Of a stretch of 64,000 bases of DNA, positions 48,098 to 58,610 are shown piece after piece. Source of the stretch: Prillingera fragicola (taxonomy: Eukaryota; Basidiomycota; Tremellomycetes; Trichosporonales; Trichosporonaceae). A program made the position numbers and the translations under genes. The stretch covers positions 4,331,249 through 4,395,248 of the forward strand of contig BEDY01000001.1 of the NCBI GenBank assembly GCA_002335605.1, in the 5' to 3' direction. Position 1 is the stretch's first letter. Each line of letters begins with the position of its first letter. Below the pieces are notes generated by a model, which did no database searches, was not told the origin of the DNA, and worked only from the letters and a program-made list of their open reading frames with translations.

Positions 48098-50268
48098 ATG
48101 GCAACACATCGCAAAGCTCTCGAAGTCACCTCGACCATTGACTCGGACGACGATGATCGCCTTGCCCTTGAAAAGCAGGGATACAAGGTACGCATCTCAC
48201 GTCATGTATTTTGCCGTTGCTCTTTCTGTCTCGTGTTGTGTGTCTTGCGCGCGGGTCTCTAACGATGCACCCCCACTGGAATTCCCGGCCGAGCAGTCGC
48301 AAACGGTCCGGCAATGTCTTCCGCTTCGTCTTGGATGAATACAGCAAAGAATTCGAGATCTACTAGGCTGGTCTCGTGGTCATGTGGAGGTTGCCGAGGC
48401 TGACTTTGCTCGCTTCTTCTGCTCACGCGACTTTACTCGCCTCGTCCGTCTGCGTCATTCTTGCTCTCGACTTGGCTTTGCCGTTCAGCAAGAGTTTCTT
48501 CGCGAGTTTGGCAACTTGGCGACTTTCTCGTTTGCTTTCTCCATCATGGGCGTGTCGTCCTCGATCGGCATCACCTTCACAACCCCCATGACGCTCGGCG
48601 GTCCCGCGTCCGTAGTGTGGTGCTGGTTCATTGGCGCCTTCTTCTCCTTCTTCATCGGCACCGCTATTGCCGAGCTCGTCTCGGCGTACCCCACCTCGGG
48701 TGCTCTGTAAGCAACTTGTTCCCCCCCCCAACTCACACCCGCAAGATATACTGCCTCGGCGCGCCTCGTCCCACCCAAGCACCGTGTGTGGGTCGGATAC
48801 ATTATCGGCTGGATGAACGTGCTGGGAAACATTGCCGGAGCGGCGTCGACAGAGTTTGGGCTGAGTGAGATGATCTGGGCGGCCTACGGTGCTTCCAGGG
48901 GAGAAGACGGGTTTGAAGCTTCTGCGGGCCAGACTGTCGGGCTCTTTGTTGGACTGCTGTGTTTACACGGGATACTCAACTCGCTGCGCACCAAGCAGCT
49001 TGCGTTCTTTACCCAGTTCTTTGTCTTTAGTGAGTTCCCGCTCGGAGACAGTGGCTGACGCAAGTCAACATGGGCGTTCTTTTCTGTACCGTCATTGCAG
49101 TCCTTGCCAAGACCCCGCGGAGCGAGATTCACACTGCAAAGTACACCTTCACTTACCTAGAGAACCAGACAGGGTGGTCTAACAATGGACTGTCGTTCTT
49201 GCTCGGTCTATTGTCGGTCCAGTGGACGATGACTGGCTACGACGCCACGGCACACATTTCCGAAGAGGTCAAGAAGGCTGCCATCGCTGCGCCGGTGGCT
49301 ATTTTCCTCGCTGTGCTGAGTACAGGATGTCTGGGTTGGCTTCTCAAGTGAGTGCAGCTCTTGTGCCGGAGCTGACATACGCAGCGTCGTCATGGTCCTC
49401 GTTTCTGGGCCCCTCGAGAACCTGCCAGGAGCTTCGGGCAACGCCTACCTCACAATTCTTATCAACCGCCTCGGTCTCAATGGTGCCCTGGCAGTGTGGT
49501 CGTTCACTATTTTGATCGCCTTTTTCACCCTCCAGACTGGTCTTCAGGGTTTGTCTTCAAATCGTGACTATGCTAACTTGCAGCCAATGCACGCGCAGTC
49601 TTTGCCTTCAGCCGCGACAATGGGCTCCCGGACGCCAAGTTCTTTGGGCGCATCAACAAGTTTACCAGCACGCCCATCAACGCCGTGTGGTGTGTGGTCA
49701 TTATCTCGGTGGCTCTCGGATGTGTGAGTAGACTCTAGCAAGTGGTGAAAGATCTGACCCAGGCAGCTGGATTTTGCCAGTCCCATTGCGGCCCAAGCCG
49801 TCTTCTCACTGGCGACCGTAGCTCTGGACCTGTCATACGGCGTGCCAATCTTCTTCCGCCTCATCTTTGCCGGCAGACCTGGCGTCGATTTCAAGCCTGG
49901 ATCATTCTACCTCGGTGACGGCTGGTTTGGCAAGGTCGTCAACTGGGTTGCAGTTGTCTACATTGCGTTCGAGTGTATTATTCTGTCATTCCCCGAGGTC
50001 TACCCTGTTACGGGGCAGAACATGAAGTATGTCTGTATGGCTAGGATGATGCTGACAGACAAGCTATGCGGGACCGATTACTATTGGAGTCATGCTTCTG
50101 GGCTTGGTAGGTACCATGAGGTGCTGTGCAGCACTGACATGGCAGCTGTGGTTCGTCGTCTATGCGCGACGCCACTACCATGGCCCAAACGAAATGATCG
50201 ACTTTCCCACCAACGAGGAGCATGCGTCTGATGCCAACCTCAACGAGGCCATGCCTGTCAAGGCATGA
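48098..50268 (+). CDS. Amino acid/GABA permease (APC superfamily, ACT family)
   Basis: Nine exons (48098-48187, 48489-48706, 48746-49029, 49065-49347, 49385-49548, 49584-49723, 49767-50026, 50064-50106, 50146-50268) give 534 residues, matching fungal UGA4/HNM1-like transporters with 12 membrane spans. It should import GABA, choline, polyamines or related amines with protons. Family blocks include FSFAFSIMGVSSSIGITF, the TGYDATAHISEE motif, and RAVFAFSRDNGLP. The N-terminus is acidic and cytosolic; the C-terminal tail is short and charged. The first intron (301 nt) is unusually long for this window and may hide an extra exon. Substrate is not determinable. Confidence 0.93.
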
Positions 50269-50633
50269 ACCCTTTGTAGTGGATGAGTTTGGACTGCAAG
50301 ACTCAATTCCCAACAGCGTGGGACAGTGTGGCGACTGTCAGTGGAGGAGGCGGGGACTATTGCCATTATACTCGACTGCCAGTTCTCATGGACCAGTATT
50401 TTTTCTGTAGCAGCTAAGGCATTGTCGTTTCGGTTTGTGGACAGATGGTGCAAATTTTGCGAATACCCTTCCACTGTTGACCAATATGAATGGGCTTGCA
50501 AATGACTTACCCCACGGCGCTGCCTAATGGAGCTGCCGTATGGGCGACATGATGGAGCGAGACTCTGCTGGATTCTGACGCAGTCTATCCATGGAAAAGA
50601 TTGTACAAGTGGTTGTGGAGAAGGGTGCCCATG
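50269..50633. other. Convergent intergenic region
   Basis: 3' regions of the permease and the F-box-like gene. Nothing else recognised. Confidence 0.5.
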
Positions 50634-51650
50634 TCAAGCTTTGTACTTCTCCTCGTCCCATGTGCCATCTGCAGGTGTCAGGGGTATGAGTAGGTTTGCT
50701 GACATACCGCAAACTGGACAGCGTGTTTCGCAGTGTTGAGGATCGTGGTGATAAAAAAACTGTATCCTCGAATCAGGTTTTTGCTCCCACCCAACTTTCT
50801 CCAAGATGGGAACCATGAACGCCTCGGCGTCGGCGTCGACATCATCACTGTCGTGCCTGTCGTGGTCACGAAAGTGGATTTCCACCGGAGCATGATGACG
50901 AGAGAGGTTTGCTTCCCATTTGGGCAGGGATCTTGCGGCATGTGTTCCAAAGTGTTGGGCAGATGGATCATAGATGATGAAGCGATCAACATGTGGTCGA
51001 ATCTTCCTCATGAGGATTTGAGAAGATAGGTAGTCGTGCACGACGACTGTCCGCACATTCTTAGCTGGCAGCCAGAAGCTCGCCTTGTGAGCCCACTCCC
51101 AAGTGCACATATCAACTCTGTCAAAGACCCAGACATCTTTGCGAGGGCGGCCTTTAGGCGGACCAGGATCTAGTCCCTGCATCCATCCGCGTTCCGGGTC
51201 GTGCCGTCCATCAGGAGTGGAGTACAGCCGAAGGGAGAACTGACGTACACGGGGGAAGAGAACCTCTCCGGGGATGGCAGAGTCCCATAGGAGATAGCAG
51301 TCTGTGGTATAAATGGGGCCAACCAGATCTAGCCTTTCGACAAAGGCGATTGCGCGGCGTGTTCGTGGACTCATCTCTGTGCCGCCAGCGACTATCAAGC
51401 GGACAAGTTGTGATCGAAAGAGCGACAATCGTCGATAGAAATGACGAGCGGTAACCTCCCAAAGAGTTTCTGATACACGCAGTAAGGCCAGAATAGAAGG
51501 CAAGTCATCGTTCACGTCTAGGTGAGACACGATTCCAGTCCACACCTCGAAGGGCAGTGACGACGCCGAGATGTGCGGACGAGGTTTTGGTGGTTTCGTT
51601 TCAGCATCTCGGCGCCGTGCCGGTTTTTTCAGCGTCACATTATTTCGCAT
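50634..51650 (-). CDS. F-box-like protein, unknown target
   Basis: Intronless frame of 338 residues from ATG 51650. Near residues 32-75 an F-box-like helix set is visible (LPFEVWTGIVSHLDVNDD, then ETLWEVTARHFYRRLS), which suggests an adaptor of an SCF ubiquitin ligase. The remainder has no recognised repeat. Near the end a C-x3-C-x2-C group (HCETRCPVCG) may bind a metal. Single-exon F-box-like genes of this type are often numerous and variable in tremellomycetes. Function is unknown; F-box assignment is by pattern and moderately sure. Confidence 0.7.
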   Translation of the reverse strand: MRNNVTLKKPARRRDAETKPPKPRPHISASSLPFEVWTGIVSHLDVNDDLPSILALLRVSETLWEVTARHFYRRLSLFRSQLVRLIVAGGTEMSPRTRRAIAFVERLDLVGPIYTTDCYLLWDSAIPGEVLFPRVRQFSLRLYSTPDGRHDPERGWMQGLDPGPPKGRPRKDVWVFDRVDMCTWEWAHKASFWLPAKNVRTVVVHDYLSSQILMRKIRPHVDRFIIYDPSAQHFGTHAARSLPKWEANLSRHHAPVEIHFRDHDRHDSDDVDADAEAFMVPILEKVGWEQKPDSRIQFFYHHDPQHCETRCPVCGMSANLLIPLTPADGTWDEEKYKA

Positions 51651-52992
51651 CAGCTGTTGCTTGGCTGACAGGCTTCAGTTGACAAACTAACACGTTTCTG
51701 CGAGACCTACTGTAGTTCCTGTTGTAGAAACGTTGCTTTGGCCATTCATGTTTGGGGGAGATGTAGGGTACCGACATTGCCCGCAAAGGGCGAACAGACC
51801 GCGAAGGCTGTAGCGGCGATCCTATATTCAGATGATGCAGCGACAATGGCTACGGATGCGTGCAGCTGGTTGACAAGCAGGAGTGGAAGATTGAACAATG
51901 GATGATGCTTGTCGAGACTTGCATGATGGGGCTTGGGCGAGACATGCCTTGGCAAATCGGTGCTCTGCGATGTGACCCCGTGGCTCAGGTAACATGCAGT
52001 CTCCGAGGTGCTGAAGTGATGCGATGTTGCTAACTGTGCTGCGTAGTCGCTGGGAGACACACAGAGAGAGAGAGAGAGAAGGAGAGACGGAGAGATCGTT
52101 ACCACCCTCAATGGACAACGGTAAATGTGACGTAACTAGACTGTTGCCAGGCACCCAACTCGCACGATGCACAATTATGTGCATTGTGCACCCACCCGTG
52201 CTCAGTCTTGGTTACAAGTTCCATTCCGTCTACTACTGTATGTTGAACGAGTGCAGAGCAAGGCGCCGCTGACGGAAGTGTTGGGTGTAAGATCACGTTG
52301 TGTTCTGTCAGATGATATTTCGGACAATGACCGCTGAAGTATCTTGCTTCCCCATCAACAACCTGTACGCGACCTAGGCATTACTGCGCACTCGCCACTG
52401 GCCACTGTACAGCAAACACCGAATACGCAGGGCCTACGGTTTGTCGTGATACACAATCCGAATAGTAGAGCTGTCCTGTGGTGTTCCCTGTTGCTACACA
52501 AACACTGGTGCATGACTGGGGAGCCGGGGGTCATTTCTCTTCTTGTGCCGCTCAACATCGTGGCGGGCATCTGCTCTGCGGCAGTGTTGCGTGTGGTCAT
52601 TCGATCAAGATGTACAGCTCGACAGACCAAGCAGTGTCGCTCCATGTCTCCGCACCTGTGTTGAAGCCCGTTACACCACCGGGGCTGTGGAGAACGAACT
52701 GTCGAGCCTTGGTGGCGCCATCCTCGGCTGTGTCAATATCTCCTCAGCCACCTGAGGTGAACGAGCTCATGGCGCAACTGCTCGCACCGAGCGCCATTGC
52801 TCATGTCTGGATCATACTGGATTGTGCAGAGACTTGATTCAAGTGGCGAACCGTGCTTGTGTGCTCAACCACTTCGGTTCTCAGAGCGCCAGTGTTCACC
52901 TTGCTTTGGCGGCTGTATAGCCTGTAAAAGCAGCAGATGTTTTCTTAACACCGACAGTCTCAAGGTCTTCACATCCCCCGGTTAGGCGACGA
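51651..52992. other. Intergenic region at the start of the subtelomere
   Basis: About 1.3 kb with an (AG)n run at 52063-52079. Only short chance frames. No gene recognised. Confidence 0.5.
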
Positions 52993-54618
52993 ATGCACGA
53001 TCAAGTCCAGCAACCGACTAAGTCTCTGACCAGCATGTTGTACCTCGCCGTGGTCCTCGCCTGGGCAAGTCTGCTCGTGCACACGTTGCCAGTTCTGGGC
53101 GGCGCCAACTCAAGTTACCCGCTGTACGTTCCCAACACGTCGAGTTATATGTTCAAAGCAGCTGTCCCACTGTCGACAATCGATTTTGGACCCTACGCCA
53201 CTCCCAACAGTCCAAGCCCATGGGATAGGATCGAAGCCGGCGCAGCCCCTACGAAGTGCCCTGGGCATTCATGGCGACGTCCACAGGCAACCAGACAAAC
53301 AACAACTATTATGCAAGCTTCAACTATATTGGCACCTCAGTGAAAATCTACGGCAACCGATCAGAGAACGCCGACGTGGGATTGAGAATGGACGATAAGG
53401 ACACTGCCCTGTCGAAAGAGCCGGGTGTGCTGGTCAATGTCATTGGACAGGCGTATGGATCCCACACGGTCAACATTACGCTGAATGGGAGTCTTGCGTG
53501 TTTATGCGGTGGATATCACAACGGGGGCCGATCTACAGTTCGTGAACTTGCGGACCGCACCTGTTGACTGACGCCGCAGCCAACCCTTGAGCAAGTCGAC
53601 CATCAACCCCGGGTCCATCTGGACGGTCAAAAACTACAAGCGGCCAACTCTCGTGGGGCGGCACAGCGGTGTGGTCCACGGTGACTCGACTGCCAAGCCT
53701 CCATCGTGGAATGTCCAGTTGCAGGACCGGAGTATCGTTGGGCACATTCCAAGTGGACGTCGTACATGACAGTGTACGGTCACCTTGGACCAGATCAAGG
53801 TGGTGGCAAAGCCGTGTTCGCGACTAATGGTGTCTTTACCCAAGAGTATGTGTTCAGGACGTACAATCCCAGAATTGTGCCATTGTTCAGCATTGCCATC
53901 GAGGCCACCGCAACGGCAGTGGAGATTTTTCCGATCATTGGACCATTGAGTGTCGGACGCACAGAGTTTTTTCGTATGCAAGGGTACGTTTTCTCACAGA
54001 GACAGAGCTGATCCAGGAATGGACGACGGCGAGCACGACGACATGAGCGGCACCAAGCTCCCCATCTCTGCCATTGTCGGAGGCGTTGTAGGTGGTGTGG
54101 TAGGGTTGGTGGCCATTGCGGTCCTGTTGCTCTACATTTGCGTTTACCGGCGTCGTAAGCAGCGCAAAGCTATGACTCCTGTCCAGCCGTACCGCTTCGA
54201 GATTGACCACTCGGGGCAACAGTCACAGGAGCAGCAATTCTGACCCCATTCAGCCATGCCGAGGGGCTGCCTGTGGCCAACGTTGCAAGTCCTGTCATGT
54301 GGGTGTCCGAGTCTGCAACAATCAACTGATCTCTCTTCCAGGTCGCAGATGAAAATGCCTGCACAGCCTCGGCACTCATCCTCAGCTGGCCCAAGGAGTC
54401 ACCACCATCAACCATCAGCAGGGGGCTCGGCGAGTCTTGCGGCCGGCACCACGTCGCCAAAGTTCTACTATTCCCCATCGTCACCTCCCCCATCGCCACC
54501 TGGCATGCCATTACTGCAAGACCACCAGCCATACACACAGGAGTGTGACAGAGGTCGCGTTCCTGCTGGACTTGTTGTGCCGCCTAGTTATGATCCTCAG
54601 TTGGTGGTAGACCGATAG
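52993..54618 (+). pseudogene. Decayed relative of the membrane glycoprotein gene at 12.3 kb
   Basis: The segment shows the same plan as the gene at 12.3 kb. It begins with a signal peptide (MLYLAVVLAWASLLVHTLP from the second ATG at 53035), then beta-rich ectodomain sequence, then a transmembrane helix (ISAIVGGVVGGVVGLVAIAV near 54,060-54,130). The cytosolic tail ends VVPPSYDPQLVVDR, resembling IPPRYNPKWADE. The frame shifts at least at about 53,243 (one base short), about 53,497 (one base extra), between 53,600 and 53,780, and at about 54,236. Flanking sequence is coding-like on both sides of each break, so missed introns do not explain them. Plausible introns remain at 53,54x-53,580 and 54,29x-54,341. 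Sequencing error is the main alternative. Confidence 0.65.
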
Positions 54619-55662
54619 CCTTCCCTGGTCACGCCCTCCCTCGGCACCTTTTGTGATACCCCAATCTGTAATCGGTCATGTGAAGCTGGTGCTGTATGAA
54701 CTCTGGGCGTGTAAGATAAGTTGTTAGTGCCCGTGATGCTAGTCCTTCACGTCAATGCAGCATGAGTGATCTCTTTTGAAGCGGACAGGGAGGCAGTCTT
54801 GGTTGAGCACCTCGCCATCATTGAGCAGCTTTTGAGTGCTGGGCGGGTGAATGAGATCTTGGCTGAGGCGTTCACTGTCCCTCCTCCCGTACACTGCTTA
54901 CAGGCTGTATAGCCTGGATTGGGTTCGGCGGCGATGATGACTACTCTGCAAGCGACCTGCCCGACGAACCGGACAGCTCCGCTGATACGAACCCCCTGAT
55001 TGCACCAACACTTGTGCTGTGAACTGACAGCCACCATTGTCGAGGACCACAGAGATTTGATGCGGGCGGCTGTGGGTCCGCTGGTGATCGACTAGACTGC
55101 ACCTGACTGGAAGGTCGTCAGGGATGCAACGCACTGTTCGAGGAAGTCTTGGACATGCTCGCCAACAAGTGGTGCTTGGACCATTGCTGGGAGGATTCCT
55201 ATGCCCGGTGCGGGTGGGTACATATATGCATGACCCTGCTAACGCTCTGTTGTTATACTGCAGTGCAGTGAGTTTATGCGGCAGCAGCTTCTACACGAAA
55301 TGGAGAGATGGACGGTGACGGGTTGTGCATGGTCGTCTACACTTTGACCTACTGTACCTGCACGGCCGAGGCTAGCATAGGCAAAGCAGGCGGCAGGCAC
55401 CCTGCGCGCCAAAGCAAGAGGTACGGGTTGTAGACGGCCGTAAGAGGATCATGGAGCCTTGTCCGGCTATCGGGTAGTATTTGGTGTTGATGATCTCGGC
55501 AATGTCCGTGTCTTGGTGTTGCTGGCTGACTAAAGCAAGACGAGGCGGGCAAGTGACCTGCAGTTGGACACTTTACCACTCGTACTCATCCACACTCCAT
55601 CAACTGTACTCTTCTGCAATGGCTGGAGCCCAACAGCACCACTCCATCGTCATCAACCTAGC
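54619..55662. other. Subtelomeric intergenic region
   Basis: About 1 kb between the decayed gene and the MFS gene. Holds a short Cys-rich minus-strand frame at 54,747-55,037 of doubtful meaning. Confidence 0.45.
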
Positions 55663-57686
55663 ATGATGGACAATATACCGTCTACCCCATCATCCGCCCT
55701 GACGATGACAGAGACGACGCCCACCACTGCGGGCTCACTCAGAGAGCAACATGTTGGACAAGAGAGGGATGCAGATTCTGTCGACAGGACATTACTGAGG
55801 AGGCCATGGAGGAGGAGACCCTTGCCGTGGCAGGTCATTCGGAACCACCCATACAAGGGGTCGGGCACAGAGCAAGACCCATATGTTGTTACTTGGCTGG
55901 GTGACCACGACACGGAGAATCCTCAACGATATTCTACAAAGTATAAGTGGGCAATCACCATCATCGGTAAGTGGAATGCATGGGAGTCGATTCTGATGAC
56001 CCCAGTCGCAATGGGAATGCTTTCCGTCACCATGGGCAGCTCCATCCTGAGTGGTGCGATCATCAGTATCCGCACTGCCTTCCCTGGCCACCATGCAATG
56101 GTCTACAACCTCGTCACAGGCATCTATATCCTGGGATTTGTCTTTGGACCGTTTGGCTGGGCACCTTTATCAGAAGTCTTTGGGCGCCGCTTCACGTTCC
56201 TCGTCTCACTACCACCCTATGTCGCCTTTGACGCTGCGGTGTGTGGTTCCCAAAACATTCAGACGCTCTTGCTGCTCCGATTCTTTGCTGGAATGTTTGG
56301 GTGCAGCCCAATGACAAATGCAGGGTGAGCTATGCGTGTTAGGCTGCTGGGGGTATTTGGCATGTGCTGACGAACAACAGCGGCATCATCTCAGACATGT
56401 TCAATGCCGAGGAGCGCGGTCTTGCCATGGGTGTCTTTGGTGCAGCTCCCTGGCTTGGACCCACTATTGGGCCTATTGTGAGTTGGCGACGAGTGCGCAA
56501 GGCTGACAGTCCAGATTGGCGGATTCTTGTCAGAAAAGGCCAAGTGGAAATGGGTCGCAGCCGTCGCGGCCATCTTTGCTGCCATCCTTGCCGTTCTGCA
56601 CATGGTTTATCTCCCGGAAACGTATACCCCAGTGCTGCTGCGCAACCGTGCTTCCGCTCTCAGCGAGGCTACGGGCAAGGTGTACCGTTCGCCGGCCCAG
56701 GTGGCCAAGCCTTTTGACGGCTGGGAGGTCATGAAGACTCAACTCAAGGTCCCCTACATCTTGCTATTCTGCGAGCCCATTGTGTTCATTCTCAATCTCT
56801 AGTAAGTCACCTGCTGTGCGACAACACTGACCTCCAGCGTGTCATGTGTGTTTGGCATTCTCTACATGCAGTTCACTTCGTTCCCCATCGTCTATCAACA
56901 AGTCCGCGGCTGGTCGCCCGGCATCGCTGCCCTGGCTTTCATCGGTCTCAGTGTGGGCTGCAACCTAGCCCTCGTATACATTGTACTTGTCGTCAACAAG
57001 AAGTATTCTAAAAACTTTAAAGAAAAGGGCCATCTCCCTCCAGAGGCCCGCCTGCCGCCTGCGGTCATCGGCGGCGTCCTCGTCCCGTAAGCCCACCTCA
57101 TCCCACCACGCACCGAGACTGACGCCGCAGAATCGGCCTGATCGTATTTGCATGGACTTGCGTTCCGGCCTCCATTCATTGGAGCGTTTCGGTCATTGCG
57201 ACTGTCCCATATGGCGCTGGCATGGTGCTCGTTTTTCTAGCGTGTCTCAACTATCTCGTTGACGCGTACCTGCCATTGGCGGCCAGCGTAATGAGTGGAG
57301 GCACCGTGATGCGTTCACTTGTCGGAGTCATCCTCCCCCTGTTTACTGTCGAGCTGTACAACGGCCTCGGGATCCGGTGGGGCGCGACCCTGGTCGCTGG
57401 CATCTCTTTGGTCTTTGTACCAGTGCCCATTCTTCTTCTGGCATTCGGACGACGTATCCGACGCATGACCAAGCGAGGCCGCGAGAGCGACGATCACCTC
57501 ATGGCTATGGCTGGGCGTCTTGCACGTCCCCTCGAAACCGAGAGTCTCAAGCGTGACGACGAGCAGATGATTGGAGGGCAGGAAAAGGACCAGCCGGTGA
57601 GCTTGGAGCGTGCCAATACCCCCCGCACAATGGAGGCCGTGGCCGCAAAACTGTATGACGGTGAACCGGATCGGGGCCGACAGTAA
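55663..57686 (+). CDS. MFS exporter, drug:H+ antiporter-1 (DHA1) type
   Basis: Six exons (55663-55966, 56006-56324, 56381-56477, 56515-56801, 56838-57086, 57131-57686) give 603 residues with 12 predicted membrane spans. Proteins of this type export drugs, polyamines or other small molecules. The loop 2-3 motif appears as GWAPLSEVFGRR, and the antiporter motif C in helix 5 is clear (GVFGAAPWLGPTIGP, then IGG). The N-terminal tail of about 90 residues and the C-terminal tail are cytosolic and charged. The first intron is 39 nt and carries no in-frame stop, so a retained-intron form would still translate. It is the first of four intact genes next to the telomere. Confidence 0.92.
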
Positions 57687-57913
57687 GCAGGTCTAGGGCT
57701 GGTATAGTTGCTCTCATAGTATTTGCATGCATCATGGACGCGATGAAGGAGCCTCGGAGCTCTTGCCTGCCGTCGCCTGCGGTCCAACATGGATCTCCGG
57801 CCCAAGGCCGCCGAAGCCCCGAGATTGATTTCGTCATCCACAATCTCAGAAGTAAACACTCTAGCCTCTTCGACTTGGATTCCCACTTTCCACCAATTTT
57901 CAAGTCCTCGGCA
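57687..57913. promoter_or_regulatory. Spacer between MFS and TenA genes
   Basis: 227 nt. The TenA frame remains open through most of it from an upstream ATG at 57,734, but that part does not resemble the family. I looked for a thiamine pyrophosphate riboswitch core (CTGAGA plus the conserved CCTGATCTGGATAATGCCAG-like arm) and did not see one. Confidence 0.5.
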
Positions 57914-58570
57914 ATGTTCACTGATGACCTTCGGGCGCGCACCGCCGCAACCTGGTCGGCAGCCATTACGCACCGCTTTGTCAACGACCTGTGGGCCGGT
58001 ATCGTTCCCGAACCAGTGATGCAGACCTACATCAGCCAAGACTATCTCTTCTGCGACGCCTTTGTTGCCCTCATGGGCGCAGCGGTATCCAACGCCGACA
58101 CACCCGATGCTCGTGTCAAGATTGCCAGGCAGCTTGGCTTTATTGCAAACGATGAGGACAGCTACTTTCTCCGCGCCCTGGAGCGGCTGCTCGGCCCAGA
58201 GGGGCTGACGCCTTCGCAGCCTTTGGCGCCAACGCGCGGATTCCTGGCGATCATGGACGAGGCCCGCAAGGCCGACTATGCAGCTTCGCTCACTGTGCTG
58301 CTGGTGGCCGAGTGGCTGTATCTCGACTGGGCCATCCGGACCGACGTACCCCCTGCTCCCGCTGACTGGCTTTACACCGAGTGGATCGACCTGCACAGGG
58401 GCGATCAGTTTGAGAACTGGGTACAGCTATTGAAGGACGAGGTGAACCGTGTCGCTGCTGCCGCCGATGAGGCCACGCGGGAGAGGATGGGGAAGCTGTT
58501 TGAGCGAGCAGTGGCCCTCGAGCTGGCGTTCTTTGAGGAGGCTTATGAGAACCCTCACCAGGCGCAGTGA
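57914..58570 (+). CDS. TenA/THI-4 family hydrolase, TenA_E class
   Basis: Intronless, 218 residues from ATG 57914 (MFTDDLRARTAATWSAAI), the normal TenA length; a longer frame from 57,734 adds 60 residues unlike the family. TenA proteins fold like haem oxygenase and hydrolyse aminopyrimidines during thiamine salvage. The conserved SQDYLF (Asp43, Tyr44) is present. At the place of the catalytic Cys of Bacillus TenA, the motif reads LLVAEWLYLDWA, with Glu133 instead; this is the TenA_E subgroup, which acts on formylaminopyrimidine-type compounds or related substrates. Its 3' end is 40 nt from that of the convergent transporter gene. Neighbours include a flavin monooxygenase and two transporters, so a role outside thiamine salvage is possible. 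Confidence 0.88.
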   Translation: MFTDDLRARTAATWSAAITHRFVNDLWAGIVPEPVMQTYISQDYLFCDAFVALMGAAVSNADTPDARVKIARQLGFIANDEDSYFLRALERLLGPEGLTPSQPLAPTRGFLAIMDEARKADYAASLTVLLVAEWLYLDWAIRTDVPPAPADWLYTEWIDLHRGDQFENWVQLLKDEVNRVAAAADEATRERMGKLFERAVALELAFFEEAYENPHQAQ

Positions 58571-58610
58571 TTGTACATCAGATGCTATCTATAATGATGG
58601 TGGTGTTGAA

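Noticed and set aside
57734..57913. N-terminal 60-residue extension of the TenA protein
   Set aside because: The added residues do not resemble TenA proteins and the start at 57,914 gives the normal length; treated as leader.
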